Assembly (NCBI GenBank): GCA_910584365.1
Contig: CAJUAF010000008.1
Location: forward strand, 81,286 to 145,285
Direction of reading: 5' to 3'
Length of the DNA: 64,000 nucleotides
Source of the DNA: an uncultured Muribaculaceae bacterium
GTDB lineage: Bacteria > Bacteroidota > Bacteroidia > Bacteroidales > Muribaculaceae
The notes beneath the pieces are model-generated. The model was given only the letters and a program-made list of their open reading frames with translations, searched no databases and was not told where the DNA came from. The position numbers were made by a program, and so were the translations under genes. How positions within the stretch are numbered: position 1 is the first letter of the stretch; each line of letters starts with the position of its first letter. This document shows, in pieces, positions 8,822 through 17,266 of this stretch.

Positions 8822-9859
8822 TCAACTGTTTTCTTTAAATACGAAAAGGCGGTTGCCCAGAAGGATTATGTCTCCGTCGTGGAGTTCATGGCCTTTGGCG
8901 GGATGGATGAACGTGGTCTGCTGGTCCGAAAGGTCGGATATGACCCACCGGCCGTTGACCCGGGAGACGGATGCCTGCTGGCGCGAGGTAATCGAGAGAT
9001 TCTCCGGGTCGGTATTGGCGCGGTTGAGGATGGCTTCCTGTCCCTCGAATTCCAGCGGTCGGGGCGGAACGGTCTCATTGATTTTCTGCACCGGGGTAAG
9101 CGAGAATTTCGGCGAAAGGTCGGGAAGCGGAGCGTCGGTATAGACGTTGACCGTACCGCGGTAATGCGGTGCGTTCTGATTCCCCTGCGGGGCAGGAGCG
9201 GCTCCGGTAGCAGGAGCGGACACACCGGCGTTCCCCTGGGGCGACACTTCCGGGAGCCCCGTTACCGTAGGCCGGTGAATCGCGCCTGATTGCGGCGCGG
9301 CGGCTCCGGCGGATTGTGCGGGGCGCTGCTGTGGCGCTCCCTGAGGGGCTGCCGCTTTCGGTCCCGGGACAAGACGGTAATTGCAGTTGGGACATTCCTC
9401 CATCCCCGGTCGTAGCGTGTAATTGCAGCGGGGGCAGATGGTGAGATTCCCTTGAGGAGGACATACTTTCGCTTCCTGGGGGTAAGCGGGTGCCGGGGCT
9501 TGGCCAGGCGCGGTCACCGGGGGCTGCATCGGCTGGTTGGGAACCGTAGGTGTCCCCTGTCCCGGGAACGGCTGGCGTCCACCCTGGGGCGCAGGCTGCG
9601 GATTGCCTTGCGGCGGCATCTGCGGTCTGATTTGCTGGGGTACGGGCTGAGGAGACCGGGGAGCGACCTGCTGAACGGGCTGCGCCGGACTTTCCGGACG
9701 GCCCGGTTGCATAGGCTGAATAGGCTGAACGGGCTGGTCAGGCTGAAGGGGCTGAGTGGGGGAGGCGGCTTGTGCCGGAGCCTCGGTCAGCGGGGCACCG
9801 CATTTTATACATTTTTTTTCGCCGGGGCGATTGGGCCAGTTGCAATTCCTGCACTTCAT
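8822..9859 (-). CDS. Double zinc-ribbon protein with C-terminal FHA domain
   Basis: 345 residues, first gene of the operon. A zinc ribbon at the extreme N-terminus (Cys3, Cys6, Cys17, Cys20) is followed by about 100 residues of Pro/Gln-rich low complexity, a second zinc ribbon (Cys142, Cys145, Cys156, Cys159), another disordered stretch and a C-terminal FHA-like domain (about 260-345). The FHA domain is divergent: it has TSRQQASV where SRxHA is usual and lacks a clear SNGT loop, so phosphothreonine binding is uncertain. It is probably a soluble adaptor for the kinase/phosphatase proteins encoded downstream (inference). Confidence 0.85.
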   Translation of the reverse strand: MKCRNCNWPNRPGEKKCIKCGAPLTEAPAQAASPTQPLQPDQPVQPIQPMQPGRPESPAQPVQQVAPRSPQPVPQQIRPQMPPQGNPQPAPQGGRQPFPGQGTPTVPNQPMQPPVTAPGQAPAPAYPQEAKVCPPQGNLTICPRCNYTLRPGMEECPNCNYRLVPGPKAAAPQGAPQQRPAQSAGAAAPQSGAIHRPTVTGLPEVSPQGNAGVSAPATGAAPAPQGNQNAPHYRGTVNVYTDAPLPDLSPKFSLTPVQKINETVPPRPLEFEGQEAILNRANTDPENLSITSRQQASVSRVNGRWVISDLSDQQTTFIHPAKGHELHDGDIILLGNRLFVFKENS

Positions 9860-9908
9860 GGTGTTATGTGATATAAGTAGCAGTTAGAAATCAGATAACT
9901 AAACATCA

Positions 9909-9916
9909 CAAAGTTA
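9909..9916 (-). promoter_or_regulatory. Probable promoter of the FHA/kinase operon (-7 box)
   Basis: On the minus strand the box reads TAACTTTG, a perfect match to the Bacteroidetes -7 consensus TAnnTTTG. An ATTG about 21 bases upstream can act as the -33 element. It lies about 50 bases before the start of the first operon gene, and no other good box is seen before the downstream genes. Confidence 0.5.
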
Positions 9917-10072
9917 CGATTTTTTTTGTCAAAACCCCAATATCTTTTCCCGAACTTTTGCAGTTTGCCATGTAATTTCCGCCAATCCCCTGCTTTTCCT
10001 GACGAAAAAGCATTCCCCGTCTTCCTTATGCCTGGAGCGGCGGCTGGGAAAACGGGGAAAAATATAAGTTAA

Positions 10073-11359
10073 TCAGAGGGAGAGGAAACTGCGGAAAGAG
10101 GCGATGGCCGAGAGGTGGTCGGCTACGGCTGCGGTCTCGCGGCAGGAATGCATTGCCCACTGGGGGGCGCCCATGTCGACCCCTTCGAGTTCTATCTGGG
10201 AGGTAAGGATGTTGCCCAGGGTGGAGCCTCCGGGGGTGTCGCTGTGGTTGACGAATACTTGGCAGGGAACTCCCGCCTGGCTGCATACGGAGCGGTAGAC
10301 GGCGGCGGAGCGGGCGTCGGTCATGTATTTACAGTTGGCGTTGATTTTAACTACGGGGCCGTCGCCGGGAATGGGATGGTTAGTGGGATCCTGGCGGGAG
10401 GGATAGTTGGGATGGAGGGCGTGGCCGTTGTCGGCGGAGATCATGAAAGATGAGGACACGGCGCGGAAGAAGTCTTCCCTTGAGCCGCAGATTCGTTCCA
10501 GGATATTGCGAAGCACGGGGGAGGCGGCTCCCTGCTTGGTGCCCGAGCCGGTCTCCTCATTGTCGAAGATGGCCATGACGCGGGTCATCGGTGTCAGGGG
10601 GGCGTCCACGGCGGAGGCTGTCAGGGCCGACAGGGCGGCGTGGGCCATCTCGAGGTCATCGATGCGTCCGGAGGATATGAATTCGTCGTTGAGGCCGAAC
10701 GTACAGGCCGGCGTGGTGTCGTAGAGGGTCAGGTCGAAGTCCAGGATCTCATCAGGAGAGACCCCCAGTTCGGCGGCGACCATGCGGGTGAGCAGTCCTT
10801 TACCTTCTTCCTTGTCGGACACGCGCCCGAGGACGGGGAGCATATCGCGTTGTTTCGACAGCGGATTGCCGTCGTTGACGGAGCGGTTGTAGTGGATCGC
10901 CAGATGGGGGATTGTCAGCAGCGGACGATAGAAGTTTATCAGGCGTGTGACGGGATGCAGCGGGTCCTCTCCGCGCAGAATCACCCGGCCGGAAATTGAA
11001 AGCGGGCGGTCGAACCAGGTATAGAGAATCGGACCTCCGTAGACTTCGGTGTTGAGGGTCACCACGCCCCCTTCGTTCACTATCTCGGCGTTGGGCTTGA
11101 TCCGGAAACCGGGTGAATCGCTGTGGGCCGAGATTATGCGGAATCCGGCCGAGGCGTCGCTGCCTACGATAAAGGCGAAAACCGCCGAAGAGTTTTTGAC
11201 TACATAGCGACGGTCGCCGGGGGACAGGCGCCAGGTGGAGGCCGGATCAAGTTCCGAGAAGCCGGCAAGCTGGAGCCTGTCGGTGATATTCTTTACTGCA
11301 AGGAAATTGCAGGGAGATTCGTCGAGGAAAGAAAGGAGGTCGGCTGTAAGATTTTCCAT
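10073..11359 (-). CDS. apeB: M18-family aspartyl aminopeptidase
   Basis: 428 residues, the normal length for M18 metallopeptidases, which remove N-terminal acidic residues from peptides using two metal ions. Visible motifs are the metal-ligand region HSDSPGFR (about 80-87), DNEETGSGT with the catalytic acidic residues (about 265), and SADNGHALHPNYP near the C-terminus. There is no signal peptide, so it is cytoplasmic. It is the last gene of an apeB-ostA-surA run, starting 42 bases after the ostA stop. Confidence 0.92.
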   Translation of the reverse strand: MENLTADLLSFLDESPCNFLAVKNITDRLQLAGFSELDPASTWRLSPGDRRYVVKNSSAVFAFIVGSDASAGFRIISAHSDSPGFRIKPNAEIVNEGGVVTLNTEVYGGPILYTWFDRPLSISGRVILRGEDPLHPVTRLINFYRPLLTIPHLAIHYNRSVNDGNPLSKQRDMLPVLGRVSDKEEGKGLLTRMVAAELGVSPDEILDFDLTLYDTTPACTFGLNDEFISSGRIDDLEMAHAALSALTASAVDAPLTPMTRVMAIFDNEETGSGTKQGAASPVLRNILERICGSREDFFRAVSSSFMISADNGHALHPNYPSRQDPTNHPIPGDGPVVKINANCKYMTDARSAAVYRSVCSQAGVPCQVFVNHSDTPGGSTLGNILTSQIELEGVDMGAPQWAMHSCRETAAVADHLSAIASFRSFLSL

Positions 11360-11401
11360 ACGGGAGGAGGGTGTTAGGTCAGATTTGGTTACCTGTAAGA
11401 T

Positions 11402-13351
11402 TTATTGACGGCGGGATGTGCCGAAAGGCGGTTCGTTGAAAAGGTCGCGCATCTCGGCGGGAACGATGAAGACATCCTCGGGACGGAGAGGTCTCAGAGG
11501 TTCGAACCACCGGAACTGCGGGAGATAATACAGCTGTTTTTTCGCCAGATACAGAGGAGTCATTGTTCCTGAGGTCTCGGGCCATAGCTTCATGCGCTGT
11601 ATGGTCTGGTTCTCGAAATCGGCCGAGAGATAGGAACTTTCGATATTGGCGATTTTATTGTAGGTTGAATCGTTTTCCTGGGGAAGCATTATGGCCTGCA
11701 CGTTGCCGCTGACATCGAGATGGCGGAGCTGGCCGTCGAGGAAAGTGGCGAACATCTCCTTACCTGTCAGCTGGTTGTAGAATTCCTCGTCGATATGTTC
11801 GGCCACGAATCCGAACTGCGGAAGTTTGGCCCAGTCGACTGTCGAGTCGTTGAGATGCAGGATGATTTTATTGCCGAAGATCTGTTTGTTCTCGTTCCAT
11901 ACGACCGGATGGTTGTCGAGATGGAGGAGCGAGTCTTGGCTGACGAATGTCATCGAGTCGCAGAGGCCCTGGAGGTCAACGCGGTAGAAGCGGACGTTGG
12001 GGGCCGCCACAAGATAGTGGACCGTATCGGGGGGAGCGGGAGATTCCGGGGCAGGAGTCAGGGGTACCGAGTCGACCGGCGCCGCAGGAGAAGTAAGGAT
12101 GGAATCAGGTAGCGCTGCGGCAGCCGGAGCGGCGGGGAGAGTGTCGCCGGTTTCGAGGGGGGCGGCGATTTCAACAGGTGCGGAGGCTGCGGAATCGGAG
12201 ACTGCGGAACCGGAGGATAGCGTGTCGGAAGGAGCGGCAGACGGAGCGACGGGGCGCATTGACACCGGCGCTTCCGGGTCGGCCGGCGGAGGGAGTATTA
12301 CGCGGCGGAAGGTGGTGATGGTGTCGCCGTGGAGATACAGGGTGTCTTTCTGGGAGTATTCCCGGGCGAGAGCGCGTCCGTAGACGCGTGCCGAATCGAG
12401 GTCCTCGAAGTAGAACCCGTAATCTCCGTTGAGGGTTACTTTTTTGGCCGTGTCGACCATTTCGATATTGCCGAAGGCTTCTCCGAATCCCCGCTGCTGG
12501 TCATAATAGAGGGTGTCGCCCGTCAGGGTGTTGCCGTTTTTGGCCACTACCAGCGAACGGGCATAGAGGTCGGCCACCTGGGTGTCGGTGTTGTAGACTC
12601 CGTCGGTGGTGTGGATGGTGCCGTCTTTGGAAATGATGGTGGAGACGGTGTCGAGGATGGCGATGTGGGTATTGGTGTTGTAGAGCATCTGCTCCGAGAA
12701 AATATCGAGTGTGTCGTTTTCCCGGAGACTGTGCAGTTCCACGCGGTCGCGGAAAAGTGCGTCCTTGGTCGTGGGGGAGTATTCCCCGTACCAAGAGACA
12801 AGACGGTTCTTGGGGTCGGTCAGCACCCCTCCGACTTCGTAATATCCCAGGTCGATTCCGAGGTCATAGTTGAAGATGTCGGTGGTAAGCTGGACGTCGC
12901 GGTTGATGAGCTTCACTTTCTTGCCGAAATCGGCGTAAAGGACAGCGAGCTGGGTGGTGTCGGCGTAGACAAGTTCGTCGGCATAGACGAAGAGGGTATC
13001 CCCCTGCTCCATCCGGATGTTTCCGTAGGCCTCAATCGCCCCGGGAGCGTCGTAGAAGTGGGCGCTGTCGCAATACATGAACATCCCTCCCCGGCGGAAT
13101 TCCACGTTGCCTACGACTATCTGATAGTCCTCGCCGGCTCCTTTACGGAGAACATCGGCCCGCTCGAGGAACACGCGCCCCGCCTGATTGCGGTTGGCCG
13201 TCGGGATTGTAGGCCGGATGGGAGTATTGTCGCGTTTGCGGCCCTGTCGACCGGGGGACTGGGCGCAGACGCCGACGACAAACGCGGCCATGACCGTCAT
13301 GAGCAGCCATCGCAACCGCCTTTCCGATAGCCTGTTTGGTCTGTCAGACAT
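11402..13351 (-). CDS. OstA/LptA-like organic solvent tolerance protein
   Basis: 649 residues with an N-terminal signal/anchor segment (about 14-31). The body holds tandem OstA/LptA-type beta repeats, including the typical run from YQIVVGNVEFRRGG through MYCDSAHFYD to GNIRMEQGDTLFVYADEL. A Pro/Ala/Ser-rich insert occupies about 365-440, and a second OstA-like block follows. The family binds lipopolysaccharide in the periplasm and carries it to the outer membrane. It sits directly downstream of a SurA-like chaperone, consistent with outer-membrane biogenesis. The low-complexity insert is longer than I would expect in the family. Confidence 0.85.
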   Translation of the reverse strand: MSDRPNRLSERRLRWLLMTVMAAFVVGVCAQSPGRQGRKRDNTPIRPTIPTANRNQAGRVFLERADVLRKGAGEDYQIVVGNVEFRRGGMFMYCDSAHFYDAPGAIEAYGNIRMEQGDTLFVYADELVYADTTQLAVLYADFGKKVKLINRDVQLTTDIFNYDLGIDLGYYEVGGVLTDPKNRLVSWYGEYSPTTKDALFRDRVELHSLRENDTLDIFSEQMLYNTNTHIAILDTVSTIISKDGTIHTTDGVYNTDTQVADLYARSLVVAKNGNTLTGDTLYYDQQRGFGEAFGNIEMVDTAKKVTLNGDYGFYFEDLDSARVYGRALAREYSQKDTLYLHGDTITTFRRVILPPPADPEAPVSMRPVAPSAAPSDTLSSGSAVSDSAASAPVEIAAPLETGDTLPAAPAAAALPDSILTSPAAPVDSVPLTPAPESPAPPDTVHYLVAAPNVRFYRVDLQGLCDSMTFVSQDSLLHLDNHPVVWNENKQIFGNKIILHLNDSTVDWAKLPQFGFVAEHIDEEFYNQLTGKEMFATFLDGQLRHLDVSGNVQAIMLPQENDSTYNKIANIESSYLSADFENQTIQRMKLWPETSGTMTPLYLAKKQLYYLPQFRWFEPLRPLRPEDVFIVPAEMRDLFNEPPFGTSRRQ

Positions 13352-13363
13352 CGTCGGGAAGAA

Positions 13364-14737
13364 TTATTTCTTAAGCCATTCGGGATGCTCGAACTCGCAG
13401 TCGGACCAGTTGTCCTCGATTTTGACGTAGGTGTCGCGGATTTTTTTCGAGAGCCATTTCTTCACCATCTTCTGCTTCTCGGAGTTCTCGTACATTCCCT
13501 TGATTGTCTGATAGTCTTCCGAAAGAGTGGCTTTGTGGGCCGGTATGCGTTCGGTAAGTTTAACGATAGCCACAATGTCGCGGTCACGTTTGGGATCTTT
13601 CATTATGAAAGCCTCGGAAACGTCTCCGACCTGCATCCTGTCGACTACTTTGGCTACCTCCTGCGGGAGGTCTTTCATCTCGAAGCGGGTGGTGCCGGAG
13701 GCGCTGTTGACCATGCGCCCCTGGTTGTTGCGGGTGTCTTTGTCCTGGGATATGATTGGAGCGGCTTCCTCGAAAGTGAAGCGCTTGTGGGTCACGATGT
13801 TGGCGCGGACGGAATCGAGCCGGTGGACGGCCTCGGTAAGTTCCTCGTCCGAGACTTTGGGGCGCAGGAGGATATGGCGGGTGTTGACTCTGTCGCCTCG
13901 TTTCTCGATAAGCTGTATGATATGGAAGCCGTACTGGGTCTCGACGATTTTCGATACTTTCTTGGTGTCGTTGAGGTTGAAGGCCACGGCTGCATATTCC
14001 GGCTCGAGGTGGCCGCGTCCCATGAAGCCGATTTCACCGCCTCGGACGCTTGAGCCTGGGTCCTCGCTGTAAAGGATGGCGAGGGTGGAGAATTCCGATT
14101 CCCCTTTGTTGATGCGGTCGGTGTACTGGCGCAGACGCGATTTGACGTCGTCGATTTCCTCCTGGGGAATCTTGGGGTTGATAGTGATAATCTCTACCTC
14201 GACCTGAAGGGGGATATAGGGTATGGAGTCCTGGGGAAGTCCGGCGAAATAGCGCTGGACGTCGCTGGGGGTCACTTTCAGGTTCTTGGTCAGGGAGCGC
14301 TGCACCTCCTGTATGCGATACTGGTTGCGCATCATGTCGGCCAGGCCGCTGCGGAACTCCGACATCGGCTTACGGAAGTATTCCTCTACTTTTTCCTTGC
14401 TCCCCAGGTTGGTGATCATATAGTTGACGCGCTGGTCGACGGCCAGGGAAACCATCGATTCCTGCACCTCGACGGTGTCGATGTCGGCCTGGTGGAGAAA
14501 AAGTTTCTCGATGGCGAGCTGTTCGGGAATAACGCAGTAGGGGTCGCCGTTGACGGGAGTTTTCTCGTAGAGCATCTGCTGATACGCCTCCTCGATCTCA
14601 CTTTTGTAGATGGGCTGGTCGCCGACCATCCAGGCTACTTCCTCGATAATATTGTTACCCGTAGATTCAGGGGCGGCAATCGAAGCCAGGGCCACGGCGC
14701 CCGCTGCCATCAGGGAAAAAAAGGATTTCAGATTCAT
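13364..14737 (-). CDS. SurA-like periplasmic peptidyl-prolyl isomerase/chaperone
   Basis: I chose the ATG at 14737 because it begins a good signal peptide (MNLKSFFSLMAAG...); the frame extends to 14782. The mature protein has an N-terminal SurA chaperone region, a first parvulin domain (about 175-280 with GGEIGFMGRG and YGFHIIQL) and a second, less conserved parvulin region after NTRHILL. SurA assists folding of outer-membrane beta-barrel proteins and isomerises X-Pro bonds. It is the first gene of the surA-ostA-apeB run, 12 bases upstream of ostA. Confidence 0.9.
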   Translation of the reverse strand: MNLKSFFSLMAAGAVALASIAAPESTGNNIIEEVAWMVGDQPIYKSEIEEAYQQMLYEKTPVNGDPYCVIPEQLAIEKLFLHQADIDTVEVQESMVSLAVDQRVNYMITNLGSKEKVEEYFRKPMSEFRSGLADMMRNQYRIQEVQRSLTKNLKVTPSDVQRYFAGLPQDSIPYIPLQVEVEIITINPKIPQEEIDDVKSRLRQYTDRINKGESEFSTLAILYSEDPGSSVRGGEIGFMGRGHLEPEYAAVAFNLNDTKKVSKIVETQYGFHIIQLIEKRGDRVNTRHILLRPKVSDEELTEAVHRLDSVRANIVTHKRFTFEEAAPIISQDKDTRNNQGRMVNSASGTTRFEMKDLPQEVAKVVDRMQVGDVSEAFIMKDPKRDRDIVAIVKLTERIPAHKATLSEDYQTIKGMYENSEKQKMVKKWLSKKIRDTYVKIEDNWSDCEFEHPEWLKK

Positions 14738-14807
14738 AAGCATATATTCAGAACTTATCGGGCCGGAGATGACGGGTGTCATCCGGGGCCGATACCGGAA
14801 TTTGACG

Positions 14808-14815
14808 CAAAGTTA
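14808..14815 (-). promoter_or_regulatory. -7 box upstream of surA-ostA-apeB
   Basis: The minus strand reads TAACTTTG (TAnnTTTG consensus), about 70 bases before the surA start. A TTG occurs upstream at shorter than ideal spacing, so the -33 element is unclear. Confidence 0.4.
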
Positions 14816-14853
14816 CGGTTTCTTTTCCAATAATATATGTTAATAGTCCGTAA

Positions 14854-14886
14854 TTTTGTTCTTTAGGCGGAAAATCCTTAACTTTG
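14854..14886 (+). promoter_or_regulatory. Promoter of the DUF6377 regulator gene
   Basis: A TTTTG at 14854-14858 is followed after 20 bases by TAACTTTG at 14879-14886, a near-ideal Bacteroidetes -33/-7 pair. The gene starts 27 bases downstream. Confidence 0.6.
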
Positions 14887-14913
14887 CGGCGGGAAACCCC
14901 AACCGATTGACCC

Positions 14914-16545
14914 ATGAAATTCATCTCAGCTTTTCTTCTGCTATTGTCTTTACTGTCTGCCGTGCCGCTCCTGCAAGCCTCCGCCTTTACGGAAAAGGAC
15001 GTGGAGCGCTCACTGCGTCAGCTCGATTATGTGATGCGCCGCCGCGATGAATTCAAGCAGCGCCGGGTCCGGCATCTTGACTCACTTAAAACGGCCCGCA
15101 ACCGGGTGGCCCGCGTAGATTCGATCGGATGGCTGGAACGCACGATGGAAATCGCGAAAGGGTACACGTCGTTCAACAACGATTCGGCACTGCTGTATTT
15201 TACAGACGGATATAACATGGCCCGCGACGTGGCGTCGCGCCATCCGGGTTCTCCCGTGGGGAATACCGCCGACTCCCTGGGGATGGAATTCAGGATGAGA
15301 CGCGCCACCTATCTCTCGGTAAGCGGTTTTGTAAACGACGCCCTGAACGAATACGACGGGATAGACACCACCCGAATGGGGACCGTCCTCCTGGCCAACT
15401 ATTATGAGGCCGGCCGTCAGATGTATTCTTTCATCTCTTTCTTTTATGACGGGTATCTGTCGACATACGATTACTGGAACAACCGTTCGATAGAAGCTCA
15501 GCGAAAGCTGTTGCCCCTGCTGCAGCCCAATACCGACAAGTATCTGCTCAATCTCGGGGAATACTATTATAATATCCGGGAATATACCCGTAGCCGGGAA
15601 ATACTGCTGGAGCTTGTTGGGCGGATAAAGAAGGATTCCTCCACTTACGCCATCGCCACGCATATCCTTGCCTCGATAGCGCTCACACGGGGGGACCACA
15701 ATGAATATCTTTATTATCTTGCCCAGTCGGCGATTACCGACACGCGCCTGGCGACGCTGGAGATTATGTCTCTCCAGGAACTCGGCGGAGTACTGTTCGA
15801 GACCGGCGACACGCGCCGCGCCCACGAGTATGTCTCCGTGGCTCTCAACAATGCCGTCGAGAGTCACGCATCGGTGCGCATGATGAAGACCACCGAACTG
15901 CTGTCAATGGTCGAGAAGGACCATAACGTCCAGATCGCCAGCTGGAGAACCTGGATGTATGCCATCATTGCCGTGTTGCTGATGTGTCTGATGGCTCTGG
16001 GGGTTGCGATGGCTTTCCTGAGGCGGCAGCTTACCCGCGTGGCCCGGATGCGTCAGGAACTTCAGGACGCCAACAATACGAAGGACGTTTATATCAGCCA
16101 GTTCCTTTCGCTCTGCTCCATATACATGGATAAACTCAAGCAGTTCTGCAAGCTGGCCAACCGCAAGATTTCCGCAGGGCAGGTGGATGACCTCTACAAG
16201 ATAACCAAGTCCGGAAAATTCATCGAACAGCAGAGCGCCGAGTTCTACACTGTCTTCGACGACGCCTTCCTCCACATTTATCCCACATTCGTGGAGCAGG
16301 TCAATGCCCTGCTGCGTCCCGAGGAGCAGATTGTCCTCGGGGAGGGGGAGAAACTCAACTCCGACCTCCGCATCCTGGCGTTCATGCGCCTGGGTATCGA
16401 CGACACCAACCGCGTAGCCCAGATTCTCAACTTCTCGGTCAACACAATCTACGCCTACCGCAACCGTCTGCGCAACCGTGCCATCGACCGCGCCACTTTC
16501 GAAGCCGACATAATGAAAATCGGCTCCTTTGACCAGCCCGACTGA
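14914..16545 (+). CDS. DUF6377-type membrane regulator with C-terminal HTH
   Basis: 543 residues. An N-terminal signal/anchor (about 1-24) is followed by a helical TPR-like periplasmic domain, one TM segment (about 346-368), a coiled-coil linker and a cytoplasmic C-terminal region with a LuxR-like helix-turn-helix (ILAFMRLGIDDTNRVAQIL, then FSVNTIYAYRNRLRNRAI). This one-piece layout is known in Bacteroidales DUF6377 proteins, often annotated as transcriptional regulators; the target is unknown. The gene is monocistronic, diverges from surA and has its own promoter. Confidence 0.82.
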   Translation: MKFISAFLLLLSLLSAVPLLQASAFTEKDVERSLRQLDYVMRRRDEFKQRRVRHLDSLKTARNRVARVDSIGWLERTMEIAKGYTSFNNDSALLYFTDGYNMARDVASRHPGSPVGNTADSLGMEFRMRRATYLSVSGFVNDALNEYDGIDTTRMGTVLLANYYEAGRQMYSFISFFYDGYLSTYDYWNNRSIEAQRKLLPLLQPNTDKYLLNLGEYYYNIREYTRSREILLELVGRIKKDSSTYAIATHILASIALTRGDHNEYLYYLAQSAITDTRLATLEIMSLQELGGVLFETGDTRRAHEYVSVALNNAVESHASVRMMKTTELLSMVEKDHNVQIASWRTWMYAIIAVLLMCLMALGVAMAFLRRQLTRVARMRQELQDANNTKDVYISQFLSLCSIYMDKLKQFCKLANRKISAGQVDDLYKITKSGKFIEQQSAEFYTVFDDAFLHIYPTFVEQVNALLRPEEQIVLGEGEKLNSDLRILAFMRLGIDDTNRVAQILNFSVNTIYAYRNRLRNRAIDRATFEADIMKIGSFDQPD

Positions 16546-16803
16546 TCCCCGGTCATAATCCGTACTTGTAAAAATTCTGTATAAGCTATTGATTTTTCAG
16601 CATGACCGAAATTTTACAGGTTATGTTGAAAAGTTTACATCCGTTCGGGAACATAATTCCGAACTTTGTCATGTCAGTTTCCGGCCGGAGAAAAATCGTG
16701 TGCCTCTCCCGGCCGGAGTCAGAGCATTAGTAAGGATTAAGTTATAAAGTTAGGTTTGAAAAAATTCAGTGAATCAGTAAGATTCTGATAAGAAAAATAT
16801 GGT
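16546..16803. other. Intergenic region with inverted repeats, no gene
   Basis: No convincing reading frame. Two structures are visible: GTTCGG...CCGAAC at about 16653-16674, and a GC-rich pair of CCGGCCGG blocks at about 16682-16719 that can form a hairpin. The rest is AT-rich. It lies between two converging units, so part of it may be a 3' untranslated region or an unknown small RNA. Confidence 0.4.
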
Positions 16804-16846
16804 AAGACAGCACCGGAGCGCAGGGATTGCGCTCCGGTGCTGTCTT
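16804..16846. terminator. Strong bidirectional hairpin between DUF6377 and trxA
   Basis: A perfect 19-bp inverted repeat (16804-16822 and 16828-16846) with a 5-base loop. It lies between two convergent units and ends the tsaB-dnaE-trxA run from the minus side. Confidence 0.7.
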
Positions 16847-16903
16847 GTGTGGGGTCTGCCATGCTTCTCCGCGATCGCGGAGGCGCCGGCGGCGTATTGG
16901 AAA

Positions 16904-17221
16904 TCAGAGGGCGAGAAGCTCGGCGATCTTGGCTTCGAGGGTCTCGCGGGACTGGGAACCGGCCAGGCGGATGGGGGCTTTCTCTCCGTTCTTGAAGAAA
17001 AGGAGGGTAGGGATGGACATCACGCGGTAGTCGGTGGCGAGGTCTGTCTCTTCGTCCACGTTGTATTTGCCGATAATGACTTTGCCTTCATATTCTTTGG
17101 CAAGTTCGTCGATAAGGGGGCTTATGGCCTTGCAGGGGCCGCACCAGGGTGCCCAGCAGTCGATTATGACCGGTTTGCCCGATTCGATGATTTCACGGGC
17201 ATTAGCATCTGTAATTGTCAT
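16904..17221 (-). CDS. trxA: Thioredoxin
   Basis: 105 residues, typical thioredoxin length, with the redox site WCGPC (Cys27, Cys30), the buried Asp21 region and the cis-Pro in SIPTLLFF. It reduces protein disulfides in the cytoplasm. There is no signal peptide. It follows dnaE with a 45-base gap and is probably cotranscribed with tsaB and dnaE. Confidence 0.95.
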   Translation of the reverse strand: MTITDANAREIIESGKPVIIDCWAPWCGPCKAISPLIDELAKEYEGKVIIGKYNVDEETDLATDYRVMSIPTLLFFKNGEKAPIRLAGSQSRETLEAKIAELLAL

Positions 17222-17266
17222 TGTGATTTTTATTGTAGATTATGTGTTGGATTCAAACTAATATTT

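Noticed and set aside
1..9859. Type VI secretion cluster
   Set aside because: FHA, kinase and PP2C proteins often go with type VI genes, but no sheath, tube, baseplate or ClpV gene is present in the window.
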